DNA from: an uncultured Metabacillus sp.
Lineage (GTDB): Bacteria > Bacillota > Bacilli > Bacillales > Bacillaceae
Assembly: GCF_947503125.1 (NCBI RefSeq)
Contig: NZ_CANNCR010000017.1
Span: forward strand, 1 to 64,000
Direction of reading: 5' to 3'
Length of the DNA: 64,000 nt
Under the pieces are notes generated by a model that made no database searches, had not been told where the DNA came from, and worked only from the letters and a program-made list of their open reading frames with translations. Shown in pieces: positions 17,194 to 26,194 of this stretch (positions within the stretch are counted from its first letter, which is position 1; each line of letters starts with the position of its first letter). The translations under genes and the position numbers were made by a program.

Positions 17194-18042
17194 GTGAATC
17201 ATTTAACCGGAAAATCTAATAGTGTTGGTATGCTAATTGGGAAATTAGTCATCCTTCTTTTATTAATAGTAGAAGTTTATCCTATTTTGTGGTTATTACT
17301 CTCTTCATTTAAAGCACCAGATGAATTTTCTGAAAATCCAATGTACGCCTTACCGGAGGGTCTGCATTGGCAGAACTTCACAGATGCATGGAATATAGGG
17401 AATATGGGCACTTACTTTCAAAATAGTATTCTAGCGACTTTTCCATCACTGTTTTTAATTATCTTTTTAGGAGCGGGGGCTGCCTTTGCGATTGAGAAAA
17501 TGAGATGGAAATGGAGTAGAGGTGTCATGCTGTTGTTTACAGCAGGCATTATGGTACCAGTACAAATTGTCCTTCTGCCTTTATTTACAATTTTCTTTAA
17601 GACGGGTCTATTAAATAGTTTATGGTCGCTCATTTTAGTATATACAACGTTTGGTTTACCACTAACAATCTTAATGTTTTCCAGCTATTTCAAAGCATTG
17701 CCGAATGAAGTGATTGAATCGGCTGTTATGGATGGGGCAAATATTTATCAAATCTTCTTTAAAATTGCCATACCAATCGTATCAAATGCAATTGTCACTG
17801 TTGCTTTAGTTCAGTTCTTCTTTGTTTGGAATGACTTAATTTTCGCAATGACCTTTATTAGTGATACAGAACTTAGAACATTACAGACAGGTTTAATTTC
17901 ATTTACCGGCGAATATGGCCAAAAACAATGGGGGCCGATTTTTGCTTCGATCTCTCTAGCTGTTGTTCCAACACTGCTTTTATACTTGTTCCTAAATAAA
18001 TTGGTTATGAAAGGGATGACAAGCGGAGCTGTTAAAGGATAA
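17194..18042 (+). CDS. ABC sugar permease, MalG/UgpE type
   Basis: 282-residue permease with six helices. The EAA loop is NEVIESAVMDGANIYQIFFKIAIPIVSN (about 169-196). It starts at GTG 17194, with AAGGAGGGAATAAC just upstream; no ATG is near. The start motif VYPILWLLLSSFKAPDEF is typical of the MalG side of CUT1 importers. It is 18 nt after the first permease and pairs with it. Confidence 0.9.
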   Translation: MNHLTGKSNSVGMLIGKLVILLLLIVEVYPILWLLLSSFKAPDEFSENPMYALPEGLHWQNFTDAWNIGNMGTYFQNSILATFPSLFLIIFLGAGAAFAIEKMRWKWSRGVMLLFTAGIMVPVQIVLLPLFTIFFKTGLLNSLWSLILVYTTFGLPLTILMFSSYFKALPNEVIESAVMDGANIYQIFFKIAIPIVSNAIVTVALVQFFFVWNDLIFAMTFISDTELRTLQTGLISFTGEYGQKQWGPIFASISLAVVPTLLLYLFLNKLVMKGMTSGAVKG

Positions 18043-18081
18043 CGAAACGAATAACTACGATAAAAATCATGGGGGGAGTAC

Positions 18082-20808
18082 ATGATGAATCATTTAAAAG
18101 TAAAAGAAACGAAGTGTGAATACAGAAAAAATCCGCTTGGATTGGATGTTCCAAACCCAAGAATCAGTTGGACAATTGACGCTGATCGCCGCGGAACGCT
18201 TCAACAAGCTTATCGATTACAAGTTTTCCTTTCAAAAGATGACTTAGAAAACACGTTTTGGGATACAGGCAAAATAGATTCCGAGCAATCGATTCATATT
18301 GAATACAATGGACCGAAATTAACTTCCAGAACTAGATATTATTATCGGGTGAAGATATGGGATCATTTTGGTCAAGAGTCTGATTGGAGTGAATTAGCTT
18401 GGTGGGAAACGGCACTTTTTCATTGGAGTGAATGGAAAGCGGATTGGATAACACCTAATCCGAATGAGATAGATCCTTTGGCGGAGCAGGCTTTTCTCCT
18501 TAGAAAACAGTTTGAGCTAAACAAGAGGATAAAGTCAGCGCGAATTTACGCAACAAGCGCTGGTCTATACGAATTGTCATTAAATGGGGAAAGAGTGGGT
18601 GACGAGCTGCTGACACCTGGCTGGACAAGCTATGATCACCGACTTCAATACCAAACCTATGACGTCACTGACCAGCTTTTACAAGGGGCAAATGCATTGG
18701 GCATTGCTTTGGCAGATGGCTGGTACAAAGGAGATTTAACGTGGCTCGAAAAACGACATCTTTATGGAGACCGTCGTGCCGCACTGCTTCAGCTCCATAT
18801 TCGCTATGAAGATGGTACAGAGGAAATGATTGGGACAGACTCAACCTGGAAGTCGTCAACTGGCCCCATTTTAATGTCGGAAATCTACCATGGTGAAGTA
18901 TATGATGCCCGTTTAGAAAAAAATGGTTGGGACAGTTCACACTATGATGATACAGATTGGAAAGGAGTCGTCACTTACACCTTACCAATGGATCATTTAA
19001 TTGCACAGGAGAATTGGCCTGCACGAGTAACAGAAAAAATTAAACCAGTATCGAGGATAGTAACTCCTGCTGGAGATACTGTGTTAGATATGGGGCAGAA
19101 TATGGTGGGACGGATAAGATTAAAAGTAACTGCTCCGAAAGGCACTCGAATTTCCTTACATCATGCTGAGGTACTTGATAAAGAAGGGAATATTTATTTT
19201 GGCAATCTTCGAAAAGCAAAGCAAACCGTAGAATATATTACAAAAGGAGAAGGTGAGGAGGAGTATGCCCCTTATTTTACATTCCAAGGCTTCCGATATG
19301 TAAAAGTTGAGGGATATCCGAACCAAGAAAAGGATCTGCCGCTTGAAAATTTTTTTGGTGAAGTGATCCATTCAGATATGGAACCTACAGGAGAATTTGA
19401 ATGCTCGAACCAAATGGTAAACCAACTTCAACAAAATATCGTTTGGGGGCAAAGAGGAAATTTCGTTGATGTACCGACAGATTGTCCACAGCGTGATGAG
19501 AGGCTTGGTTGGACAGGGGATGCTCAAGTTTTCATTAGAACGGCTTTGTTCAACTACCAAGGAGGTCCATTTTTTACAAAATGGTTAAGAGATTTAAAGG
19601 CTGATCAAAGGTCTAATGGCTCCGTTCCTTTTGTGGTTCCAAACGCGCTGAAGGATTATGTATCATCAATGTGGGGTGATGAGACGTATACATCATCTGC
19701 CTGGGGAGACGCGGCAACTGTGTGTCCATGGACCCTATACTTGTGTTATGGTGATAAACGTCTTCTTTCTGAACAATATGAAAGTATGAAAGCATGGGTC
19801 GAATTTATCCGCTCTCAAGGAGAGAATGAATTTTTATGGGACGCTGGCTTTCACTTCGGGGATTGGCTTGCTCTCGATGCAGAGGAGGATAGCTATTTTG
19901 GAGCAACTCCGGTTCATTTGGTTGCAACAGCTTATTATGCTCTTTCTGCACGAATTCTTCGTGATGCAGCAGCCGTACTTGAAAAGGAAGAGGACTTTGC
20001 GGTTTATAGTAAGCTAGTAGATGGCATTATCGCCAATTTTAATAAGACATTTATTTCAGCTGACAATCACATGATTGCCAAAACTCAAACGGCGAACACC
20101 TTGCCGCTTATGTTTGATTTAGTGGAGGGAGATGTTAGAAAGCAAATCGCACATGATCTCAACGAGCTTATTGTCAAAAATGACTATCATCTGACAACTG
20201 GTTTCGTTGGTACCCCATACCTCTGCATCGCTTTATCAGAAAATGGTTATCATGACACTGCTGTAAAGCTGCTGCTTCAGGAAACCTATCCTTCTTGGTT
20301 GTACTCGATTAAAAAGGGAGCAACGACTATATGGGAGCATTGGGATGGCATTAAAGAAGATGGATCGTTCTGGAGTGATGATATGAACTCATTTAATCAT
20401 TACGCCTATGGTGCGATCGGAGATTGGATGTATCGCTTTATTGCAGGGTTAGATATGGATGAAGCAAAGCCAGCTTATAAACATATTCGTATTCACCCAA
20501 GAATCAATGGTGGAGAAATGACTTTTGTCCGTGCTAAGCACAATTCCATGTATGGCCAAATTGTATCAGCATGGAGCCTTTCAGACGAAAACATAACGAT
20601 TGAAGTAAACGTTCCAGCTAACACAAAAGCAACAATCATCTTACCATTTGCTCAACTAAAGAGTGTGAAAGAAAGCGGTGTATTACTACCGGATGTAGAG
20701 GGTGTTTCAAATGTAAACCAAATAGAAGAAGGTGTCTCGCTGGAAGCTGGTTCTGGCACGTATCGATTTGTCTATCAAAACGAGCTTATCTTGAATAGTA
20801 AAAAATGA
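18082..20808 (+). CDS. Alpha-L-rhamnosidase, GH78
   Basis: 908-residue enzyme, no signal peptide, so it acts on imported substrates. The N-terminal fibronectin-like domain (ISWTIDADRRGTLQQAYRLQV) is followed by beta domains (ARIYATSAGLYELSLNGERVGDELLTPGWTSYDHR is characteristic of GH78), the (alpha/alpha)6 barrel with DCPQRDERLGWTGDAQ (about 467-482; the Glu/Asp of this stretch act in catalysis) and SIKKGATTIWEHWDGI near 750, then a C-terminal beta domain. It removes terminal alpha-L-rhamnose from glycosides. ATG 18082 has a GGGGGGAG site. Last gene of the ABC operon. Confidence 0.93.
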   Translation: MMNHLKVKETKCEYRKNPLGLDVPNPRISWTIDADRRGTLQQAYRLQVFLSKDDLENTFWDTGKIDSEQSIHIEYNGPKLTSRTRYYYRVKIWDHFGQESDWSELAWWETALFHWSEWKADWITPNPNEIDPLAEQAFLLRKQFELNKRIKSARIYATSAGLYELSLNGERVGDELLTPGWTSYDHRLQYQTYDVTDQLLQGANALGIALADGWYKGDLTWLEKRHLYGDRRAALLQLHIRYEDGTEEMIGTDSTWKSSTGPILMSEIYHGEVYDARLEKNGWDSSHYDDTDWKGVVTYTLPMDHLIAQENWPARVTEKIKPVSRIVTPAGDTVLDMGQNMVGRIRLKVTAPKGTRISLHHAEVLDKEGNIYFGNLRKAKQTVEYITKGEGEEEYAPYFTFQGFRYVKVEGYPNQEKDLPLENFFGEVIHSDMEPTGEFECSNQMVNQLQQNIVWGQRGNFVDVPTDCPQRDERLGWTGDAQVFIRTALFNYQGGPFFTKWLRDLKADQRSNGSVPFVVPNALKDYVSSMWGDETYTSSAWGDAATVCPWTLYLCYGDKRLLSEQYESMKAWVEFIRSQGENEFLWDAGFHFGDWLALDAEEDSYFGATPVHLVATAYYALSARILRDAAAVLEKEEDFAVYSKLVDGIIANFNKTFISADNHMIAKTQTANTLPLMFDLVEGDVRKQIAHDLNELIVKNDYHLTTGFVGTPYLCIALSENGYHDTAVKLLLQETYPSWLYSIKKGATTIWEHWDGIKEDGSFWSDDMNSFNHYAYGAIGDWMYRFIAGLDMDEAKPAYKHIRIHPRINGGEMTFVRAKHNSMYGQIVSAWSLSDENITIEVNVPANTKATIILPFAQLKSVKESGVLLPDVEGVSNVNQIEEGVSLEAGSGTYRFVYQNELILNSKK

Positions 20809-20832
20809 ACAGAAAAAGCATTATGAAGCAAT

Positions 20833-20860
20833 AAAAAAGTCAGCAGAAGCTGGCTTTTTT
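20833..20860 (+). terminator. Terminator of the ABC importer-rhamnosidase operon
   Basis: AAAAAAGTCAGC pairs with GCTGGCTTTTTT around AGAA, with a clear T-run. Confidence 0.85.
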
Positions 20861-20948
20861 ATTTCATAACCTAGTATTTTATTTAGAGGAAACATACCTC
20901 ACCATTCCCTTCTCATATAAATGGAGTATATAAAGGAGGAAAAAATAG

Positions 20949-22298
20949 ATGGGAAGGGTGTTTAACATGAAAAAAGATTTGGACGTCATCGGGGAGCTAA
21001 CCGAATTAGATAAAAAGCATTTCCTTCATCCGACATCACCGATTCAACAACAGCAAGAACAGGGGCCAACGTTTATTTTTACAGAAGGAAAAGGGGTATA
21101 CCTCTATGACCTTGCTGGAAATAAAGTGATTGATGGCATGTCCTCACTCTGGAATGTCAATATTGGTCATGGGAGAACAGAATTGGGGCAGGCAGCTGCG
21201 GAACAAATGTCAAAATTGGCCTTTACCTCCTGTTTTGCAACGTTCAGCAATGAGCCTGCTATTCGATTGGCAGCGAAACTAGCAGAGGTAGCTCCAGGGG
21301 ATTTATCTGCAACATTCTTTACTTCTGGGGGATCTGAGGCAAATGATACAGCCTATAAACTGGCTCGCCATTATTGGATGTTAAAGGGAGAACCAAGCAG
21401 AAAAAAAATCATTTCGCGTACAAAGTCCTATCATGGTGTCTCGATGGGAGCAACAAGCGCGACCGGCCTTAAGCCGTTTAGGGATTTTACAAACTCCTTA
21501 GCCCCTGATTTCTATTACACTAATAATCTCTCTTCACAATCTCTTCGGGACGTTATTGAAGCGGAAGGTCCTGAAACCATTGCAGCATTTATTGCAGAAC
21601 CCATCCAAGGTGCAGGTGGTGTTCATATCGCTCCAGAAACCTATTTTATAGAAGTTAGAAAGATATGCGATGAATACGGTATTTTATTTATTACTGATGA
21701 AGTGATTACAGGTTTTGGCCGGACAGGAACGTATTTTGGAGTGGAACATTATGGAGTCACACCAGATATGATGTGTTTTGCAAAGGGTGTGACCAGCGGC
21801 TATGCTCAGTTAGGCGGCGTTATGCTTTCAAAAGACATTCACCAACAATTCATAGAGCTTTCTACAGGTACGCTTTTACATGGGTATACGTATAGCGGGC
21901 ACCCGATGGGATGTGCCGTAGCATTAAAAAACCTTGAAATTCTTGAAAACGAACAACTAATGAATAATGCGAAGATAATGGGGGAAGAAATGCTGAAGGG
22001 CTTCCGCTCTATTCAAAGGATGTGTCAAATAGTTGGTGAAGTAAGAGGACTAGGATTGATGGGGGCTGTTGAAATTGTTAAAAATAAGTCTTCACGAGAA
22101 AGATTTTCAACACCTTTAGCACCAGTTATTGTTTCAGAAGCAGCAAAGCGCGGACTCATTTGCCGCTCAGTTGTTTTTGATGGTCAAGATACAATCGTTT
22201 TTGCCCCGCCTCTCATCATTAGTAACAAAGAAATGAAAAGCTTGATTGAAATTCTCTATGATTCAATTCATGCGATCGAGCAAAAACAGTTGCATTAA
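20949..22298 (+). CDS. Class III (omega) aminotransferase
   Basis: 449-residue PLP enzyme that transfers an amino group from an omega-amino acid or diamine to pyruvate or a keto acid. It shows SGGSEANDTAYKLARHYW, the SYHG motif, DEVITGFGRTG with the PLP-contacting Asp, and FAKGVTSGY with the PLP lysine near residue 279, then GYTYSGHPMGCA. ATG 20949 has GGAGGA 8 nt upstream. It stands alone between two terminators. It differs clearly from the bioA gene in this window (different N-terminus). The amino donor cannot be deduced. Confidence 0.87.
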   Translation: MGRVFNMKKDLDVIGELTELDKKHFLHPTSPIQQQQEQGPTFIFTEGKGVYLYDLAGNKVIDGMSSLWNVNIGHGRTELGQAAAEQMSKLAFTSCFATFSNEPAIRLAAKLAEVAPGDLSATFFTSGGSEANDTAYKLARHYWMLKGEPSRKKIISRTKSYHGVSMGATSATGLKPFRDFTNSLAPDFYYTNNLSSQSLRDVIEAEGPETIAAFIAEPIQGAGGVHIAPETYFIEVRKICDEYGILFITDEVITGFGRTGTYFGVEHYGVTPDMMCFAKGVTSGYAQLGGVMLSKDIHQQFIELSTGTLLHGYTYSGHPMGCAVALKNLEILENEQLMNNAKIMGEEMLKGFRSIQRMCQIVGEVRGLGLMGAVEIVKNKSSRERFSTPLAPVIVSEAAKRGLICRSVVFDGQDTIVFAPPLIISNKEMKSLIEILYDSIHAIEQKQLH

Positions 22299-22316
22299 CC
22301 GATTCACTTTTAAATA

Positions 22317-22360
22317 CCCCCACCTTTATTGGATTGAATGTTTTCTTCTAAAAGGTGGGG
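22317..22360 (+). terminator. Stem-loop after the aminotransferase
   Basis: CCCCACCTTT pairs with AAAGGTGGGG across a 24-nt loop; only ATATT follows, so termination may be partial. Confidence 0.55.
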
Positions 22361-22562
22361 ATATTAAATAATTACATATGATTTTATATTGGTTATGTTT
22401 TGGTTCATTCAAGCTAAATTTGACCAAAATGTTAAAGGTGAAAATAAAAACTAAATAATATTTCAAAAAAGTGGTGAACTTTTGGGTATCTTTTGTTAAT
22501 ATGTAGGTAAGGTTCAGAAAACTTAGAGCCTTTGGTGGAATTTAAGTCAAGAAGGGGTAGTC

Positions 22563-23327
22563 ATGTTAAAAACAGAACGGATTGAACAGATACAAGAATA
22601 TGTACTAGTCCATGAAACGGTTTCACTGGATGAGCTTTGTAATGTTTTTAATGTATCAAAAAACACCATTCGCCGTGATATTCAGCAATTGGTTGATCGC
22701 GGAACGATTAAAAAGGTCTATGGCGGAGTTGCTGTTAATCATGCAACACTAACATCCTTTCATGAGAGGCAAACAAGAAACGCACGTCTAAAAAAGGCAA
22801 TTGGCAAAGCGGCAGCGGACTTTGTTGAGGATGGGGATATTATCTATATTGACTCAGGTACAACTACATTAGAAATGGTGGATTATTTACAACAGAAAAA
22901 TGTAACAATCCTTACAAATAATCTTGATTTTATTTTTAAGTCCTTTCCATACAACAACTTAAATGTCATTTCTACTGGTGGAGTGTTAGAACGCAAAACG
23001 AAGTCATTTGTTAGTATGAAAAATATGGACCTGCTGAAATCATACAATATCAACAAAGCGTTCATGGCTTCTGCAGGTATTTCCATCACAAATGGTGTCA
23101 CTCATTCATCCCCTGTTGAAAATGAAATGAAGCAGACCGTTGTAGGCAAAAGTTCAAAGGTTTATGTCCTTGTCGATCATGAAAAGTTTGATCAATATGC
23201 GCTAATGACTTATTGTGATTTATCAGATCTTGATGCGATCATTACAGATCAACCACCAAGTGATGCCTACCAGGAATTTGCAAAGAAGCATGATATTCAG
23301 CTTGTCATTTCTAATAAATTAGATTAA
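22563..23327 (+). CDS. iolR: DeoR-family repressor, IolR-like
   Basis: 254 residues. The N-terminal DeoR HTH reads [37 protein letters not shown], very close to what I know of B. subtilis IolR, and the C-terminal sugar-phosphate sensor domain carries the DeoR pattern [13 protein letters not shown]. IolR represses inositol genes until 2-deoxy-5-keto-gluconate 6-phosphate releases it. Here it is colinear with and about 1.6 kb before iolB, while in B. subtilis it is divergent. Two LacI-type regulators in the same cluster may share its task. Confidence 0.85.
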   Translation: MLKTERIEQIQEYVLVHETVSLDELCNVFNVSKNTIRRDIQQLVDRGTIKKVYGGVAVNHATLTSFHERQTRNARLKKAIGKAAADFVEDGDIIYIDSGTTTLEMVDYLQQKNVTILTNNLDFIFKSFPYNNLNVISTGGVLERKTKSFVSMKNMDLLKSYNINKAFMASAGISITNGVTHSSPVENEMKQTVVGKSSKVYVLVDHEKFDQYALMTYCDLSDLDAIITDQPPSDAYQEFAKKHDIQLVISNKLD

Positions 23328-23403
23328 GAAAACGTTTAAGTCTATTACAAACAAAGGGCTTAAAAGTTTTACTATATATAAATGTTTAAGGAGGAAATTA
23401 GTT

Positions 23404-23793
23404 ATGCCATTATTACGATTTGATTTAATTGAAGGACGAGATGAACAGTCTCTAAAAAAATTATTGGATACCGCCCACAATGCAATGGTGGAAGCATTTA
23501 ACGTACCTGAACGGGACCGTTATCAAATTGTTCATCAGCATCCAGCTAATGAGCTCATTATCCAGGATACAGGATTAGGGTTTAATCGAACAAATAATGT
23601 GGTTATTATCAGTATTGTAAGCAAAGCAAGAACAAAAGAACAGAAAGAAAAGTTATATTCGTTGCTTGCAGAAAGACTTGAAGCGGAGTGCGGTATATCA
23701 CCTGAAGACTTGATGATCTCCATTACTGAAAATGGAGAGGCCGATTGGAGCTTTGGTCTTGGTGAAGCACAATTTTTAACAGGGAAATTGTAA
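23404..23793 (+). CDS. Tautomerase-family protein (YrdN-like)
   Basis: 129-residue tautomerase-superfamily protein. Pro follows the initiator Met ([12 protein letters not shown]), which on Met removal gives the catalytic N-terminal proline of this family. The 129-residue length is that of the fused, trimeric tautomerase-2 group (malonate-semialdehyde-decarboxylase-like). AAGGAGGAAATTAGTT precedes the ATG. It sits between iolR and iolB with no strong terminator. No known step of the inositol pathway uses such an enzyme, though keto-enol tautomerisation of an intermediate is conceivable. Confidence 0.75.
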   Translation: MPLLRFDLIEGRDEQSLKKLLDTAHNAMVEAFNVPERDRYQIVHQHPANELIIQDTGLGFNRTNNVVIISIVSKARTKEQKEKLYSLLAERLEAECGISPEDLMISITENGEADWSFGLGEAQFLTGKL

Positions 23794-23943
23794 ATAAAAT
23801 GACTAAGAAATTATCGATCTATTAATTTAAGCATACCTATTGAAAGCGTTTTATATAAATGATAAGATAGAACCTAAGAATAGGAATACTTAGTTTTTAA
23901 CTACTATCAAACTAGTCTTATCGTGAAAAATTTTTAATATCAA

Positions 23944-23957
23944 TGAAATCGATTGCA
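23944..23957. promoter_or_regulatory. ATCGAT-centred operator, upstream iolB copy
   Basis: TGAAATCGATTGCA, a near-perfect palindrome of LacI-family type. The same core recurs at 24135, 32459, 33584 and 33823. It differs from the CcpA cre consensus at the centre, so the local LacI paralogues are the likelier binders. Confidence 0.6.
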
Positions 23958-24134
23958 GTTAAAACATGTTGTTTACGAATTAATTGAACTTGAAAAGTGA
24001 AAATTTCTGAAAAAAACACCTTATAAATGCTAAAAAGCATTGACTGAAAACGGTTTAACGATTAATCTGTATAAGAAATGAGAAAAAATGTATGCATGAT
24101 TAGACAATTCTATTTTTATTTTTAAAGATATTAA

Positions 24135-24148
24135 TGAAATCGATTGCA
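24135..24148. promoter_or_regulatory. ATCGAT-centred operator, downstream iolB copy
   Basis: TGAAATCGATTGCA, identical to the copy 191 bp upstream. It lies between the predicted promoter and the iolB start, where a bound repressor would block elongation or loop with the other site. Confidence 0.6.
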
Positions 24149-24189
24149 GTTAACTTTCTTACCTTACAAAAAAATAGGAGGAGATTGCA

Positions 24190-25005
24190 TTGAGTAAATT
24201 GCTGCGTAAGCCTGTTCAAAAAGAGCTGGAACAAGGTGTAACACTTATTCATGAAGTAACATCAGAAAATTCATCGTTGGAATATGTCGGATTTAAAATG
24301 ATTGACTTGGCTCCTGGTGCTGCATATTCAGAAAAACTTGGAAACCAAGAATGCTGTATTGTCGCTTTAACTGGGAAGATAAATGTTTCAGATGGAGAGG
24401 TCAATTTTGAAGAAATTGGTACACGTGAATCTGTCTTTGAAAAGAAACCAACAGACAGTGTTTATGTATCAAATGATCGTACATTTAAAGTAGAGGCAGT
24501 AAGCGGAGCACGTGTTGCTTTATGCTATTCGCCATCAGAAAAGCAATTGCCAACAAAATTAATCAGTGCAGAAGTTAACGGGGTTGAGCATAGAGGAACA
24601 GGCAACAACAAACGCATGGTGCACAATATATTACCAGATTCCGATCCTTCGGCAAATAGTTTACTAGTTGTTGAGGTTTATACCGAAAGCGGAAATTGGT
24701 CCAGCTATCCTCCGCATAAGCATGATCAAGATAACTTACCAGAGGAGTCATTTTTAGAAGAAACGTACTACCATGAAATGAATCCTCAGCAGGGCTTTGT
24801 CTTCCAGCGTGTATACACAGATGATCGCTTACTGGATGAGACAATGGCTGTTGAGAGCGGTGACATGGTAATCGTACCTGCGGGTTATCATCCAGTAGGT
24901 GTTCCTGAAGGATACACATCCTATTATTTAAATGTAATGGCTGGACCGAAACGGATTTGGAAGTTCTACAACGATCCTGATCATGAATGGATTTTAAAAC
25001 GATAA
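24190..25005 (+). CDS. iolB: 5-deoxy-glucuronate isomerase IolB
   Basis: 271-residue cupin enzyme that converts 5-deoxy-glucuronate to 2-deoxy-5-keto-gluconate in myo-inositol degradation. The two cupin halves are visible; the metal site is in YPPHKHDQDNLPEESFLEETYYHE (about residues 176-199). It starts with TTG at 24190, preceded by AGGAGGAG. First gene of the iolBCDEGJ operon; 5-deoxy-glucuronate comes from IolD and the product feeds IolC. Confidence 0.93.
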   Translation: MSKLLRKPVQKELEQGVTLIHEVTSENSSLEYVGFKMIDLAPGAAYSEKLGNQECCIVALTGKINVSDGEVNFEEIGTRESVFEKKPTDSVYVSNDRTFKVEAVSGARVALCYSPSEKQLPTKLISAEVNGVEHRGTGNNKRMVHNILPDSDPSANSLLVVEVYTESGNWSSYPPHKHDQDNLPEESFLEETYYHEMNPQQGFVFQRVYTDDRLLDETMAVESGDMVIVPAGYHPVGVPEGYTSYYLNVMAGPKRIWKFYNDPDHEWILKR

Positions 25006-25054
25006 GCTGAATTAAAGCTCATTGATGATTTTGACGCTTGTAATTGATGAAGTG

Positions 25055-25143
25055 AAATGCGCGAGACTCCTGCGGGAACAATGGGATATTGAAGTTCCCG
25101 CAGGCGCAAAGCGCGCTAAGGGGACCACCAGAGAAAATCAGCA
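25055..25143. repeat. Bacillaceae dispersed GC-rich intergenic repeat
   Basis: The block around GCGCGAGACTCCTGCGGG, with GC content well above its surroundings, is a sequence seen scattered in many Bacillus genomes. CCTGCGGGAAC (25069-25079) pairs perfectly with GTTCCCGCAGG (25094-25104), giving a strong 11-bp stem. It lies between iolB and iolC, so it may affect mRNA stability or internal termination within the operon. Confidence 0.65.
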
Positions 25144-25186
25144 GTTTAATAGAGCAAAATAATAAAAAAAGGAGCTGTTAGTAAAG

Positions 25187-26182
25187 ATGAATATTCATTT
25201 TCATGATGATAAAGAATTCGATATTATTGCAATTGGTCGCGCTTGCATTGATTTAAATGCAGTGGAATATAACCGCCCGATGGAAGAAACCATGACGTTT
25301 TCAAAGTATGTTGGAGGCTCACCGGCAAATATTGCAATCGGAAGCTCCAAGCTGGGCTTAAAAGCTGGGTTCATCGGTAAAATTTCCGATGATCAGCACG
25401 GACGTTTTATTGAAAAGTATATGAGGGATGCCGGAATTGATACATCTAATATGGTTGTCGATACAGAGGGCCATAAAACAGGTTTAGCTTTTACAGAGAT
25501 TAAAAGTCCGGAAGAATGCAGCATTCTCATGTATCGTCAGGATGTGGCAGATCTTTATTTAACTCCTTCTGAAGTAAATGAGGATTATATTAAAAGATCA
25601 AAGGTTCTGCTCGTATCAGGTACGGCATTATCAAAAAGTCCGTCTCGTGAAGCAGTGCTAAAAGCCGTTAATCTTGCGAAGAAAAATGATGTAAAAGTTA
25701 TTTTTGAACTAGATTATCGCCCATATTCCTGGGAAACTCCTGAAGAAACAGCTGTTTATTATTCATTAGTAGCAGAGCTGTCAAATGTCGTCATTGGAAC
25801 ACGTGAAGAATTTGATGCCTTGGAAAACAGACAGACAGAAGGGAAAAACGAGGATACAGTCAACTATCTGTTTAAGCATTCTCCAGAGCTTATCGTCATT
25901 AAGCATGGTGTTGAAGGCTCATATGCTTATGCAAAATCAGGTGAAATTTTTAGAGGTTTGGCATACAAGACAAAGGTTCTCAAAACATTTGGTGCCGGTG
26001 ATTCCTATGCTTCTGCTTTCTTATTTGCTTTAATCACAGGCAAAGACATTGAATCAGCATTGAAATATGGCAGCGCATCGGCATCCATTGTTGTAAGCAA
26101 GCATAGCTCATCTGAAGCGATGCCTACAGTGGAAGAGATTGAAGAATTAATAGCGAAAAACGAAACAATTTCAATTTCATAG
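25187..26182 (+). CDS. iolC: 5-dehydro-2-deoxygluconokinase IolC
   Basis: 331-residue PfkB-family kinase that phosphorylates 2-deoxy-5-keto-gluconate at C6. GGSPANIAIGSSKLG near residues 43-57 and KTFGAGDSYASAFLFAL near 267-283 (catalytic Asp in GAGD) are the PfkB signatures. AAAGGAG precedes ATG 25187. Its phosphorylated product is the inducer of IolR-type repressors and the substrate of the aldolase IolJ. Confidence 0.94.
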   Translation: MNIHFHDDKEFDIIAIGRACIDLNAVEYNRPMEETMTFSKYVGGSPANIAIGSSKLGLKAGFIGKISDDQHGRFIEKYMRDAGIDTSNMVVDTEGHKTGLAFTEIKSPEECSILMYRQDVADLYLTPSEVNEDYIKRSKVLLVSGTALSKSPSREAVLKAVNLAKKNDVKVIFELDYRPYSWETPEETAVYYSLVAELSNVVIGTREEFDALENRQTEGKNEDTVNYLFKHSPELIVIKHGVEGSYAYAKSGEIFRGLAYKTKVLKTFGAGDSYASAFLFALITGKDIESALKYGSASASIVVSKHSSSEAMPTVEEIEELIAKNETISIS

Positions 26183-26194
26183 AGGTGAAGAGGG

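Larger units (their letters stand above)
23841..24189 (+). promoter_or_regulatory. Promoter region of the iolBCDEGJ operon
   Basis: This spacer has no ORF. TTGACT (24040-24045) and TAATCT (24063-24068) are 17 nt apart. TGAAAACGGTTTAA at 24045-24058 matches the cre consensus at 13 of 14 positions and lies between them; TGAAAGCGTTTTAT at 23841 is a second, weaker cre-like site. The palindromic TGAAATCGATTGCA occurs twice (23944-23957 and 24135-24148), 191 bp apart, bracketing the promoter. Confidence 0.6.

Noticed and set aside
24575-24919. 114-residue minus-strand open frame over iolB
   Set aside because: Antisense to a conserved gene, no initiation signal, no recognisable protein family.
25055-25143. 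GC-rich stem-loop between iolB and iolC as a riboswitch or terminator
   Set aside because: The sequence matches a known style of dispersed Bacillaceae repeat, has no T-run and no riboswitch features I recognise.
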